Assembly: GCF_029016285.1 (NCBI RefSeq)
Contig: NZ_CP091976.1
Coordinates: 620,001-684,000 of the forward strand
DNA length: 64,000 nucleotides
From: Vibrio sp. DW001
GTDB taxonomy: Bacteria; Pseudomonadota; Gammaproteobacteria; Enterobacterales; Vibrionaceae
Reading direction: 5' to 3'
This document shows positions 17,779-26,496 of this stretch, piece by piece. Made by a program: the position numbers and the translations under genes. Numbering within the stretch: position 1 is the stretch's first letter; each line of letters starts with the position of its first letter. The notes under the pieces are model-generated. The model worked only from the letters and a program-made list of their open reading frames with translations. It was not told the origin of the DNA and did not search any database.

Positions 17779-18399
17779 CTATTGGCTCGTGGTCATCATT
17801 AAAAAACCACAGAAAGCCGCATTGTTCGGCTTAAGGGAGTCATCGACAAGCCCCCTCATTTCAATAATTTGCGAGCGATATTTTACATAGAATTCATAGC
17901 TAGGAGTAGGTTTGTATTCTAAGTCTTTCAGTTCAAAATACTTTATTACGCCTTTCGCCGTCGTCGGCTTTACAAAAACTTCATCAAGCGGCGCATAGTA
18001 GTTTGGAATAATGGTCATCAGTGACCATTTGGCTAACCGCGCAGGCCTTAACAAATCGCCCATAATGTTAAAGCCGTATTCTTGGTCGCCGTGCAACATA
18101 TCTTTCAGCGCGTATGCATAGCTTTCTCTTTCATCATGTGTCATTCCCTTTACCCAATCTCGCAGTTTAGGCTTTTCGAACAAGGAAACCATCGAAGATC
18201 GACTGATCACCTTGATCATGTTTTCGGCAATCAGTTGTGGTTTGCTGAAGGATTCCGCAGAGAACAAACCCTGACACTGCTCTATCATCTGAGGAACTCG
18301 ATGTTTCTTAGCAATTTTGGCCATTTCAGGATCAGAAAAACCTTGAGGGAACTGCAACAAAAAATCACGCTCTGCAGCCTTCAATCTAAGTTTATTCAT
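17779..18399 (-). CDS. Hypothetical cytosolic protein
   Basis: I do not recognise this 206-residue family. It has no signal peptide or membrane segment and is rich in Lys, Met, Phe and Tyr. Visible stretches include FLLQFPQGFSDPEMAKIAKKHRV near the N-terminus and a C-terminal half with LKDLEYKPTPSYEFYVKYRSQI. A strong AGAGG ribosome site precedes the ATG, which supports real translation. It is divergent from the ArsR gene with about 130 bases between starts, so it could be an ArsR target, but the ArsR palindrome lies on the far side of this gap. Confidence 0.65.
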   Translation of the reverse strand: MNKLRLKAAERDFLLQFPQGFSDPEMAKIAKKHRVPQMIEQCQGLFSAESFSKPQLIAENMIKVISRSSMVSLFEKPKLRDWVKGMTHDERESYAYALKDMLHGDQEYGFNIMGDLLRPARLAKWSLMTIIPNYYAPLDEVFVKPTTAKGVIKYFELKDLEYKPTPSYEFYVKYRSQIIEMRGLVDDSLKPNNAAFCGFLMMTTSQ

Positions 18400-18492
18400 G
18401 GGAAACCTCTAAATACATTTTTGAAAATGAGAGTGTTTGATTTAGCATGATATACCAGCATCATCAAGCGTCATGTACAAGAAAATAAAAAT

Positions 18493-18541
18493 TTGATCAA
18501 AATACATTCAGTAACTATAGTACACCATATGGTTAACTATA
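18493..18541 (+). promoter_or_regulatory. arsR promoter with overlapping palindromic operator
   Basis: TTGATC (18493-18498), a 17-base spacer and TATAGT (18516-18521) make a good sigma-70 promoter. A near-palindrome runs from 18516 to 18541, with arms TATAGT..ACCAT and ATGGT..ACTATA (22 of 26 positions symmetric). The predicted transcript start falls at or next to the ATG at 18529, so the mRNA may be leaderless. A copy of this operator sits at 19429-19456. Confidence 0.6.
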
Positions 18542-18864
18542 ATGAACAACAACTCTCTCAGGTTTTTTCAGCGTTATCTGACCCAACGCGCCGCGAGATG
18601 TTAATACGACTAGGTCAAGACGAGATGTCTATTGCAGACTTATCTATACCCTTCAACATAACAAAATCGGCGATTACTAAGCATGTCAAAGTGTTAGAGA
18701 ATGCAGGACTATTAAAACGAACCATTGATGGTCGAGTACACCACTGCCGCTTCGACCCCGAGCCGTTAAAGCAAGCCTCTGACTGGATGAAATTTTACGA
18801 GAAGTTTTGGAATAACAAATTTAATGCACTGGATGTATTTTTGGCGAAGGAAGAGCAATCATAA
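18529..18864 (+). CDS. ArsR-family winged-helix regulator
   Basis: This protein of about 111 residues has the ArsR signature FSALSDPTRREMLIRLGQDE and the recognition helix FNITKSAITKHVKVLENAGLL. It lacks the metal-binding ELCVCDL-type motif, so it belongs to the non-metal ArsR members that commonly pair with AHSA1/START-domain proteins. The start at 18529 fits the family length; the upstream in-frame TTG (18493) is the promoter -35. No ribosome site precedes the ATG. Its stop overlaps the start of the next gene (TAATG), so the two form one operon. Likely autoregulation through the palindrome around its own start. Confidence 0.82.
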   Translation: MVNYNEQQLSQVFSALSDPTRREMLIRLGQDEMSIADLSIPFNITKSAITKHVKVLENAGLLKRTIDGRVHHCRFDPEPLKQASDWMKFYEKFWNNKFNALDVFLAKEEQS

Positions 18865-19331
18865 TGAGCGGACTAACGTTTAATGAGACCCTTGAACTGG
18901 AACACGTATTCAAAGCCCCAATAGAACGCGTATTTGCCGCATGGACAAATGCCGAAATGCTCGCGCAATGGTTTGGACCGGAACACTTCTCGGTTGTGAA
19001 AGTTGAATCAAATTGTCAAAAAAATGGCCGCTATGACATCACCATTGAGTCACCAGATAAAAACCTCATAAGGCACTACGGTGAGTACCTTGAAGTCGAT
19101 AAACCAACCACACTAATCTTTACATGGGAGATTGAGAATCAGTCCTGCCAAGGCAGTGTTGGACACAAAGCGACCACCATCGTTGAGTTAAACTTCATCC
19201 CTCAAGGACAAACAACATTGTTACAACTTAAACATGAAAAATTACCTGACGACGTTGCATTTAATGGGCATCGATTTGGCTGGATGAGTAGTTTCGACAG
19301 TCTCAGTACGCTCTTAGAGCAACAACGTTAA
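18864..19331 (+). CDS. AHSA1/SRPBCC-domain protein
   Basis: A single START-like domain of 155 residues, with the family opening LELEHVFKAPIERVFAAWTNAEMLAQWFGPEHF and the closing helix GHRFGWMSSFDSLSTLLEQ. Such proteins have a hydrophobic cavity and often pair with ArsR regulators; their ligands are mostly unknown. Translation is coupled to the ArsR gene by a TAATG overlap. It resembles the other AHSA1 protein at 19476 in fold only; the two are clearly distinct in sequence. Confidence 0.85.
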   Translation: MSGLTFNETLELEHVFKAPIERVFAAWTNAEMLAQWFGPEHFSVVKVESNCQKNGRYDITIESPDKNLIRHYGEYLEVDKPTTLIFTWEIENQSCQGSVGHKATTIVELNFIPQGQTTLLQLKHEKLPDDVAFNGHRFGWMSSFDSLSTLLEQQR

Positions 19332-19428
19332 ATTCATTCCACCTATAAAAAATCGCAATGAACTTGTTTAGAGTGTTAGATATTTAAACATAAACTCAAA
19401 ATGAGCAATTCGCTCATTTATTACGGAT

Positions 19429-19456
19429 AAATAGTACACCTAATGGTTAACTATTT
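19429..19456. promoter_or_regulatory. Second copy of the ArsR-type palindrome
   Basis: TAGTACACC (19432-19440) and ATGGTTAACTA (19443-19453) repeat the operator at 18518-18539, differing only at the two central bases, and here extend symmetrically (AAATAGT..ACTATTT). It lies 20 bases before the ATG at 19476, with AGGAG between. Confidence 0.6.
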
Positions 19457-19475
19457 ATCTTACTAGGAGATACGC

Positions 19476-19901
19476 ATGTATAGCATACTTCACAAAATAG
19501 TCATCGAATCATCACCTAATCAACTATTTCGGGCGTTAACGACCACAGAAGGATTATCGAACTGGTGGACGAAAACGGAACAGCAAGGTGATGAACTCAC
19601 CTTTTCATTTGGCCCGAATGGAGAACATCAAGTCGTGATGACGTTACTCTCATCGATAACCGATAAAGAAGTGAGATGGCAATGTACTGGTGGGCCATGG
19701 GTTGAAACCGGTGAATTTGTTTTCTCAATCTCTGAAGATGATCGCGGATCATGCCTTAGATTCGCTCACCACGGTTGGGAACAACCGGATGATTTCTACC
19801 AACACTGCAACGCTAAATGGGGTTTCTTTCTAGTTATCAGTCTAAAACAATACTTAGAAACCAAAATCGGACAGCCGCACCCACATGATCCGAATATATG
19901 A
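19476..19901 (+). CDS. AHSA1/SRPBCC-domain protein
   Basis: A 141-residue START-like protein with LHKIVIESSPNQLFRALTTTEGLSNWWTK at the N-terminus and WGFFLVISLKQYLETKIG in the final helix. The GPWVETGEFVFSI region forms the central sheet. A clear TAGGAGATACGC ribosome site precedes the ATG. It follows the ArsR-AHSA1 operon but has its own copy of the same operator, so the ArsR protein probably controls both. No enzymatic residues can be assigned. Confidence 0.85.
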   Translation: MYSILHKIVIESSPNQLFRALTTTEGLSNWWTKTEQQGDELTFSFGPNGEHQVVMTLLSSITDKEVRWQCTGGPWVETGEFVFSISEDDRGSCLRFAHHGWEQPDDFYQHCNAKWGFFLVISLKQYLETKIGQPHPHDPNI

Positions 19902-19928
19902 TTCCTTAATGACAACCATTTTGTTACC

Positions 19929-19965
19929 AGATATCGGTTGAGACAGCTTTTCTCAACCGATATCT
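19929..19965. terminator. Strong bidirectional hairpin terminator
   Basis: AGATATCGGTTGAGA (19929-19943) and TCTCAACCGATATCT (19951-19965) form a perfect 15-bp stem with a 7-base loop between the convergent AHSA1 and GFA genes. Confidence 0.75.
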
Positions 19966-20008
19966 ATAGCCATAGAGACTCATGTTACTCACTAACGCTT
20001 TTAGAAAC

Positions 20009-20422
20009 TCAGTGGTTTCGCCCTTCTTCAAACCTTGGAAGCTGATCGGATATTTCACACCAATTAGCACCATATTTAGTGTAGATATGAGCGTCAGGTT
20101 TATGGGGTATATCCGTATCCAACGCGCCTAAAGAAAACTCAACAAATTCCCCAGTATCGTTCGAGGGAATAAAGCGTAGGCTAGATCCACACGTCGAGCA
20201 AAACTGTCTTCTCGTACCATTATAAGCTTCGTATGTCTTAAGCAGCTTTTCTCCTGAGAGCCATTTAAAATGCTCACTACGAGCTTCTCCATAGGTGGCA
20301 TATGCCGCACCATGGAATTTACGGCACATACTGCAGTGACAATGCCCCATCTTTTTTTGAATCTCATCGACTTCAAACTTAATAGATCCGCACAAACATT
20401 GACCTTTATATGACGGCTTCAT
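20009..20422 (-). CDS. GFA-family zinc protein (glutathione-dependent formaldehyde-activating-like)
   Basis: The protein carries the family zinc-binding cysteines: QCLCGSIKF near the N-terminus, GHCHCSMCRKFHGAAY, and FCSTCGSSLRF in the second half. At 137 residues it is a typical single-domain CENP-V/GFA protein. These were named after S-(hydroxymethyl)glutathione synthase, but most members have no proven activity, so only the fold and zinc binding are secure. An AAGGAAGAG ribosome site precedes the ATG. It appears monocistronic, with a terminator hairpin beyond its 3' end. Confidence 0.87.
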   Translation of the reverse strand: MKPSYKGQCLCGSIKFEVDEIQKKMGHCHCSMCRKFHGAAYATYGEARSEHFKWLSGEKLLKTYEAYNGTRRQFCSTCGSSLRFIPSNDTGEFVEFSLGALDTDIPHKPDAHIYTKYGANWCEISDQLPRFEEGRNH

Positions 20423-20529
20423 ATTCTCTTCCTTGTCATTGTAACCATCATAATGAATGGTTTTAAGCAGAGGAGGAAACGCAGTTAAAGCATTTTTGAT
20501 CTCTGCGTTTTCAGTATTTAGACTGTATT

Positions 20530-21243
20530 TTACTCGCTGTATTTTAGTATTATCGCTTGTAAATCAGAAACATCTGCCGCTACGTGATCAGGTTTTACTC
20601 GCCACTCATCCGGGTTCGCTCCACTGTAACCTGCTGCGACAGAGACAACTTTCAAACCATTCCCTAGCTCAGCTTCAATATTCTTTGCAAACTCAGCGTC
20701 AGCTTCATGATCACCAATATACATGACCCATTTGTTTACAACGTCATCAAACAACTTCGCAAGACATTTTATCCCACCACTTGGATGTGGTTTCTGCGAC
20801 TCATTATCTACGTCGTCGTATCCAATAATCGCCCGGAATGAATCATCGAGTTCGTTGTCTCTTAATACACGCCAGATATTTTGCTGCGAGTTTTGCGAAC
20901 AGATACCATGAGGAATGTGAGAAAACTGCCGTATAGTATGATCAATTCCATCAAATAAGTGCACGGCGGTTTGATTGCTATTTTGATGCTCGGCCCAAAG
21001 TGACCCTGCTTTTAGCATCTCACTTTCTGTCAGCCCATAATATTTACAATATAATTCCTGCCAGTTTTTAGCGGCATGATTCGCTATATGGTAAGCCGTC
21101 TCACTCATTAAATATTTGGGCAGATTATTTCCCGTCAAGTGAGGGGCGACAATGGACAGTATGGATTTGGTTATATCGATATTCTTAGGCGCAGAATTGA
21201 CTAATGTGCCATCGTAGTCCCACAGGATTGCGGCTAATTTCAT
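20530..21243 (-). CDS. HAD-superfamily hydrolase (phosphoglycolate-phosphatase-like)
   Basis: The protein has all HAD landmarks: WDYDGTLVNSA at the N-terminus (nucleophile Asp and acid Asp), a helical cap, a serine motif near HGICSQNSQQN, a lysine in ESQKPHPSGG, and the metal-binding acidic motif YIGDHEADAEFAKN. At 237 residues it fits the subfamily IA phosphatases (Gph/PPase-like). The substrate cannot be assigned. A GGAAGGAG ribosome site precedes the start. It stands alone between the GFA gene and the Hpt/HD-GYP gene on the same strand. Confidence 0.85.
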   Translation of the reverse strand: MKLAAILWDYDGTLVNSAPKNIDITKSILSIVAPHLTGNNLPKYLMSETAYHIANHAAKNWQELYCKYYGLTESEMLKAGSLWAEHQNSNQTAVHLFDGIDHTIRQFSHIPHGICSQNSQQNIWRVLRDNELDDSFRAIIGYDDVDNESQKPHPSGGIKCLAKLFDDVVNKWVMYIGDHEADAEFAKNIEAELGNGLKVVSVAAGYSGANPDEWRVKPDHVAADVSDLQAIILKYSE

Positions 21244-21353
21244 ATGGACTCCTTCCCCACCTTCTTGTTAATCATCATTAAGCCATGATAACCGTCACCA
21301 AGTAAAAATAGCCCATTACAAGTTTGCATCCTAATTTGAACTAGCAAGTAGTA

Positions 21354-22463
21354 CTAGTTGGTCATAATAGACGCCATAACTTTATTGAGGATGTTTACCC
21401 AGTAAGGACAAAACTGGTTGCCGCTTGCGTTATTAATTTCTTGCAGAGCATGGGATATATGTCGCTTTGTATGAACTTGATGGGCGCGGGCATGTGTCAT
21501 GGCTTCAAATGCGTCCACTAGGGCCAAAATCTTCCCTCCGTGAGAGATATCAACATTACTGAGCCCTTGCGGATAACCTTTCCCGTCAGCACGCTCATGA
21601 TGCTCTAGGATAAACTGCCGTGCTTCTGTCCAGTGTGGCATTTCTGAAAGAAAGCTAACGCTGCGTTGTACGTGACCTCGAAGACAGGCGACCTCTGAAT
21701 CAAGTAGGGCTGTTTTTTGTCTCAGTAATGCCAAAGGTAGAATGGACATACCTAAATCATGCAGATAAACCGCCGCTCTTAATTGTTGCTCATCAACAAT
21801 TTTTCCTGAGAATTGATTTAGCAGCAATGCTAATTTTAGTTGGCGACTACTGCGTCCTTCCCAATTATCTACTCGATCTTCAACAGGCTTCATTATGCTA
21901 TGAAAAAAAATCAAATCAGGCTCGACTTCACCTGACCAGTCAATTCTTAGATCATCTAACTCCTGAGAAAAAAGCGCAGGTTCAATGTTGTTGGTAAACG
22001 GTGGCTCAATAATATGTAACGAATTGGTCAACAATTCTTCATGGTCACCTATATTATCGGGCTGGACTTTGGCCATCATTAGAGTTGCTGCAATATACAT
22101 CTGCGCGTCGTACATAACGCTACCTAAATTCGCTATGTCATCAACAAACGATTTCACTTCTTCAATAATACTAAGCAGAAGATCTGATATTAAATCATCA
22201 TACTGCATTTCTCCCTCTCTCATTAATCCAAGAATATCTTCAAGGGCAGATAAGAGAGGAATAAGAGGAGCGAACTTCGCAAGGCCAACATCACCTTTGA
22301 TGGTGTGAACAGAACGGAATAATTTATCTAACAGGTCTCTATTTTTCGGGTCATGGCTCAGCAAAACTAATGTATTGGCACTATCTTCACAAAGAAGATC
22401 AACTTCATCGACCACATCGAGTAGAAGTTCATTATCCAAATCTAGCGGGGTAAAGCTCTTCAT
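21354..22463 (-). CDS. Hpt domain fused to an HD-GYP domain (putative c-di-GMP phosphodiesterase)
   Basis: The N-terminal Hpt domain (about residues 1-115) has FRSVHTIKGDVGLAKF with the phosphoacceptor His53. The C-terminal half is HD-GYP: VYLHDLGMSILP near residue 235 and LEHHERADGKGYPQGLSNV near 285, with the DGKILALVDAFEAMT-like closing motif. The GYP triad is intact, but the usual Lys after HDxG is Met here. This links a phosphorelay receiver role to cyclic-di-GMP breakdown in a single 369-residue cytosolic protein. No histidine kinase or response regulator is next door, so the phosphodonor is unknown. Confidence 0.8.
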   Translation of the reverse strand: MKSFTPLDLDNELLLDVVDEVDLLCEDSANTLVLLSHDPKNRDLLDKLFRSVHTIKGDVGLAKFAPLIPLLSALEDILGLMREGEMQYDDLISDLLLSIIEEVKSFVDDIANLGSVMYDAQMYIAATLMMAKVQPDNIGDHEELLTNSLHIIEPPFTNNIEPALFSQELDDLRIDWSGEVEPDLIFFHSIMKPVEDRVDNWEGRSSRQLKLALLLNQFSGKIVDEQQLRAAVYLHDLGMSILPLALLRQKTALLDSEVACLRGHVQRSVSFLSEMPHWTEARQFILEHHERADGKGYPQGLSNVDISHGGKILALVDAFEAMTHARAHQVHTKRHISHALQEINNASGNQFCPYWVNILNKVMASIMTN

Positions 22464-22609
22464 TGTTGATACTCACAATAATTGTCTTAAATAACTACAA
22501 CTGGCAAATGTGACTGATATTTTAGTGGCAAATTATCTAGTGCAGCAATTATTGTACCTTAGCACCCTATGATTGATGCTGTGCAACTTCTAACTATCAA
22601 CATTTAATT

Positions 22610-23527
22610 TCATATGGTTTTCATTAACTCTTCCTTGGTTGGCAATGCTGTCATTGCCCCTTTTTTGGTAATGGCTAAGGCACCACAACCATTGCCCCAT
22701 AACACAGCTTCTGCTACTACTTCGCAGTCACTCCAGTTGTTACTCTGAGCTAATCGAGCGAGCAGTCCACCAATAAAGGCATCTCCTGCCCCAGTGGTGT
22801 CCACTGGACTGACTGCTCTACCAGAGATCCGTTTCTCAGAGCCATCATGAATGACCAATGCGCCTTTTGCACCCATAGTAATAAGCACCAGTGTGTTATC
22901 AAATTTTTCGAGCTGCTTAATTCCTTGTTCAAGGGTCTTAGCATCTGTCAGGAACAATAGTTCTTCTTCAGAAAACTTGACCACATCGGCTTTCGCCAAC
23001 GCCTTTAATACCACTGACTTAATTTCTGAAGGATCCGCCCACACTTCATCCCGTAAGTTAGGGTCAAAACTCACGTTTCCACCGACAGATCTAATTCTTT
23101 CAATCGCTTCAAACATAGAGCTTCTACTGGGTTCATTTGCAAGAGAAATTGAACATAGATGCAACCACTGATTCGCCTGAAATTTTGGAATATCCTTGGT
23201 CTGCAAAAACTGGTCGGCACTCGGCTTTACCATAAAAGTAAAACTGCGCTCACCGTTGTCATCTAGGTCAACAATAACCATAGATGTTCGCTGATCTTCA
23301 TCTAAAAGCAGGTTTTCAATATTAACCCCTTCGTCTTGCAGCGTCTGTCTCATAAATCGACCAAGCGGATCATTGCCTACGCGTCCAAAAAAAGCACAAT
23401 CATTACCCAATCTTGACGTTGCAACCGCAACATTGGCTGGCGCGCCTCCCGGGCACTTTAGGTATGTTGTTTCGCTATCAGGAATAAGGTCAACAACGGC
23501 GTCGCCCGAAAGCCAAATTCGATTCAT
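22610..23527 (-). CDS. scrK: Fructokinase, PfkB family
   Basis: The chosen start (23527) is the ATG preceded by AAGGATCAAGAG and gives the normal MNRIWLSGDAVVDLIP opening; an earlier in-frame ATG at 23551 overlaps the scrB stop codon. Signatures are GGAPANVAVATSRLG (PfkB motif 1) and DTTGAGDAFIGGLLARL (motif 2, with the catalytic Asp and anion hole). It phosphorylates the fructose released by ScrB to fructose-6-phosphate. It is the second gene of the scrB-scrK unit. Confidence 0.92.
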   Translation of the reverse strand: MNRIWLSGDAVVDLIPDSETTYLKCPGGAPANVAVATSRLGNDCAFFGRVGNDPLGRFMRQTLQDEGVNIENLLLDEDQRTSMVIVDLDDNGERSFTFMVKPSADQFLQTKDIPKFQANQWLHLCSISLANEPSRSSMFEAIERIRSVGGNVSFDPNLRDEVWADPSEIKSVVLKALAKADVVKFSEEELLFLTDAKTLEQGIKQLEKFDNTLVLITMGAKGALVIHDGSEKRISGRAVSPVDTTGAGDAFIGGLLARLAQSNNWSDCEVVAEAVLWGNGCGALAITKKGAMTALPTKEELMKTI

Positions 23528-23550
23528 CTCTTGATCCTTTCTCTCTGTCA

Positions 23551-25161
23551 TTATTTTATACCCAGCTTCGCAGAAGATAGTTGCCAAAACCGGAAAGTCG
23601 CACGCCCTTTTAGCGCTAGTTCGGTTGCTGTTGCTGGCGTAAATATACGGCTACTCATTACCGATTCTCCGCCGTTAATAAAGATTTCGATTGATGAGTT
23701 ATCGGCCATTATTTGCAACGTAACAGTATCGCTATTCAGTTTACGCTCTCTTATCGTGTCGCCTTCTCTGATCAAAGTATTCACCCTGTTCAGAAACAAC
23801 GTTTTACTGCTCTCATCAAGAGAAATTAGGCACTCATTCAGGCTATCTTTGAACAAAGACAACTCGCTACCCCAAGCTAATTCAACCTGTAATTCAAACG
23901 ACTTGGTTTTTAAATCGAGTGAAGCGTTATTGAGTTCAAATTCCAATAGTGATGAACGTAAAGCTTCAAGTTCTTTAATTGGTTTTTGAATAAGATTACC
24001 GTCAGCAAGGGTCAACTCACGAAGTGAAGACAATTGATGGATCCAACCACTATCAACGCTTGGTTGATTTATCTCATCAGGCAGACCCATCCACGCAGTG
24101 AGCACTCTTCTCCCATCTGGTGTTTCAAGTGTCTGTGGGGCATAGAAATCAAATCCGTGGTCTAAATTAGTGAAATCACTCATCGACAACTCACCTTGCT
24201 CGGAAATCGATGCCTTGAGGAAACCATTGTGATGAGCAACCGTATGATAATGGCTGTCGGATTGAATACCTTGAGGACCAATGACGGCAAGAAGCTGGTC
24301 ATCAAGTTCAAAAAGGTCAGGGCACTCCCACATGTACCCAAAATTCCCTAGTTCATCACCATACAGTTTATCGAAGTCCCAATGATGCAAATCATACGAT
24401 TTATAGACAGCTAAGCGACCAACCAAATCCTCGCGTTGAACACCTATTAACATCCACCATTCTTTACCTATTTTAATCACTTTAGGATCGCGGCAATGAG
24501 AGGTGACACCTTCCGGTAGACCTGTAATAACAGGGCCCAATTTCTCAAAACTTATTCCATCAGTGGACACCGCAAGACATTGCGTAGTGTGTCGCTCTCG
24601 TTCCGGTCCAGTACGCACGTTACCCGTGTAAAAGATCATCAGTTCTTGTGGAGTGCTAATGGCGTGCCCAGAAAACACTCCGTGGCTATCAAACCAATCG
24701 GAGGGCGTTAACGCGACGGGTTGCTGCTGCCAGTTAATTAAGTCTGTACTGGTTAGATGCGCCCAGAATTTGTCTTTGTGTACACACCCGAAAGGATACC
24801 ATTGATAAAAAAGATGATAGGTTCCTCCGTGGTAGATAAAACCGTTTGGGTCATTCAACAAACCCATTGGAGGAGAGATATGCCAATCTGGTCTAAATTC
24901 GCATTTTTTCGGATTGCCCAGTTTCGTGATTGCATCGAGCTGCCTCTTTCTAATCTCTGTTCCAATTCGAATAAATTCAGATGGTTCGATTTTATCGCGT
25001 ATATCGATACTGACTTGGGACATACTTGAACAATATCGCCCAGTGAGCCCTTCCGATAGCCATTCATCATTATCAATTTCTAATATTAACCGCCCTTGAG
25101 TGCTCAATATACGGTTAACATTAGAAATACCACCACAGTTTTCAATATAAGCATCTAACAT
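23551..25161 (-). CDS. scrB: Sucrose-6-phosphate hydrolase, GH32
   Basis: GH32 hallmarks are present: WHISPPMGLLNDPNGFIYHGG (nucleophile Asp in NDPNG), CRDPKVI, and YMWECPDLFEL (acid/base Glu), then a C-terminal beta-sandwich with SSIEIFINGGESVMSSRIF. It cleaves sucrose-6-phosphate to glucose-6-phosphate and fructose in the cytosol. The frame opens with a TTG at 25194, but that codon lies inside the ScrR operator, so ATG 25161 is preferred. scrK follows, overlapping or nearly so. Confidence 0.92.
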   Translation of the reverse strand: MLDAYIENCGGISNVNRILSTQGRLILEIDNDEWLSEGLTGRYCSSMSQVSIDIRDKIEPSEFIRIGTEIRKRQLDAITKLGNPKKCEFRPDWHISPPMGLLNDPNGFIYHGGTYHLFYQWYPFGCVHKDKFWAHLTSTDLINWQQQPVALTPSDWFDSHGVFSGHAISTPQELMIFYTGNVRTGPERERHTTQCLAVSTDGISFEKLGPVITGLPEGVTSHCRDPKVIKIGKEWWMLIGVQREDLVGRLAVYKSYDLHHWDFDKLYGDELGNFGYMWECPDLFELDDQLLAVIGPQGIQSDSHYHTVAHHNGFLKASISEQGELSMSDFTNLDHGFDFYAPQTLETPDGRRVLTAWMGLPDEINQPSVDSGWIHQLSSLRELTLADGNLIQKPIKELEALRSSLLEFELNNASLDLKTKSFELQVELAWGSELSLFKDSLNECLISLDESSKTLFLNRVNTLIREGDTIRERKLNSDTVTLQIMADNSSIEIFINGGESVMSSRIFTPATATELALKGRATFRFWQLSSAKLGIK

Positions 25162-25180
25162 GACGTGACCATAATTAATT

Positions 25181-25192
25181 GGGAACGTTTGC
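25181..25192. promoter_or_regulatory. ScrR operator before scrB
   Basis: GGGAACGTTTGC here is the reverse complement of GCAAACGTTCCC, the same 12-mer found before scrA (26437-26448). The AACGTT core is typical of LacI-family operators. It lies in the scrR-scrB gap, so scrBK has its own regulated promoter. Confidence 0.7.
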
Positions 25193-25270
25193 AACCATAG
25201 ATAAAAAATTGGCCGACCTCAAGAAAATATTTTTCTCATGAGACCAGCGTCACAAAATAGTTAGAACACG

Positions 25271-26260
25271 TTAACAGGATTGACGTTCAACCACTCTAAA
25301 ACTTAACACTATCTTACTCATAAGCTGTTGTTTTCCTTCTATTAAATCAAGAATCACTGTTGCGGCTGTTTCTCCAGCTGCTTCAAAGGCGTAATGAAAA
25401 GTAGACAGTGACGGGCTAGAGACCATTCCAAGCTCATCATTGCCAACACCAACAACCTTGACCTCTTTACCAGCGGTTTTTCCACTCTCTGTAATTGCCT
25501 TTATCGCCCCGATTGCAATTCTATCCGTAGCGCAAAAAACCCCATCTATATCTTTGTTTTTTAATAATAAATCCTTCATTTGTTCGTACCCAGATTCGAT
25601 AGAAAACTCGCCTCGACTATGAAAAATTGGTGCCGATATTTCCAATGAAAGCAGAGCTTGCGATAAACCTTGATAACGCATTGAATCTACAGCAATATCT
25701 TCACTCGAAACGCCAATAAATCCAATATTTTTACATCCAGATTTTACTAATCGTTGGCCAGCAGAAAAACCAACTCGCACATCGTCATGTATCACGCTCG
25801 GTATATCATAAATGGAGCCATCTTGGCCGACGAGAACAACAGGAACCTGAGACTGACTAATGGCTTTCATTAGCGGATCACCTAAATGTGTCGCATACAA
25901 AATAATGCCTTCAACCCGTTTTTGATTAAAAAGGCGAATATATTCGACCTCTTTATCATGCTGATGTTGACTGTTCGCTAAAAGAACATGTTTTCCATTC
26001 TTATCAAATATATAGCTGAGGCCATCAACGCCTTGAGCGGTCGAGTTCGAAGAGAGTGTCGGTACAATAACTCCAATAAGATTGGTTTTTTGAGACTTTA
26101 AATCCTTTGCTACTTGGTTCACTAGGTAACCACACTCATCAATCGCTTTCTGCACCATCTCTTTGGTGCTTTGCTTTACGCCATATTCATTATTAATGAC
26201 TCGAGAAACTGTCGATTTGGACACGCCAGCCAATTTGGCTACATCATGTAATCCAACCAT
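25271..26260 (-). CDS. scrR: LacI-family sucrose operon repressor
   Basis: The start at 26260 follows GAGGTAAGA; the frame extends upstream but with no family match. The N-terminal HTH VGLHDVAKLAGVSKSTVSRVINNEYGV is textbook LacI, followed by a periplasmic-binding-protein-like sensor domain (LIGVIVPTLSSNS, VEGIILYATH, VFCATDRIAIGAI). It represses the divergent scrA and the downstream scrBK units, most likely releasing DNA on binding fructose or a phosphorylated derivative. Two identical candidate operators support this. Confidence 0.9.
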   Translation of the reverse strand: MVGLHDVAKLAGVSKSTVSRVINNEYGVKQSTKEMVQKAIDECGYLVNQVAKDLKSQKTNLIGVIVPTLSSNSTAQGVDGLSYIFDKNGKHVLLANSQHQHDKEVEYIRLFNQKRVEGIILYATHLGDPLMKAISQSQVPVVLVGQDGSIYDIPSVIHDDVRVGFSAGQRLVKSGCKNIGFIGVSSEDIAVDSMRYQGLSQALLSLEISAPIFHSRGEFSIESGYEQMKDLLLKNKDIDGVFCATDRIAIGAIKAITESGKTAGKEVKVVGVGNDELGMVSSPSLSTFHYAFEAAGETAATVILDLIEGKQQLMSKIVLSFRVVERQSC

Positions 26261-26400
26261 TCTTACCTCAATACCTATCAGAATTGCAATTGTTACCAAT
26301 TTTCTCAACAAAATTCGGGAATAGATAGTGTGCAAATTGTCTACTTGATGATTTTGTGACCAAAATAATAGATCTTAATCACATTTAAAGAGCATTTCTT

Positions 26401-26448
26401 TTGACGAAACGCTATAAATCTTTAAATATCATTTCTGCAAACGTTCCC
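26401..26448 (+). promoter_or_regulatory. scrA promoter with ScrR operator
   Basis: TTGACG (26401-26406), 17 bases, AAATAT (26424-26429) form a promoter whose start would be near 26436. The operator GCAAACGTTCCC (26437-26448) sits exactly at the start of the transcript, a repressing position. Confidence 0.65.
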
Positions 26449-26496
26449 GACTTTTAAAAAACAATTTGAAAGACCAATAACTGGTTGGAGTACATA

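Noticed and set aside
26345..26395. CRP site before scrA
   Set aside because: Half sites (TTGTGACC and AATCACATT) are too far apart to form one CRP site and the inner pairing is poor.
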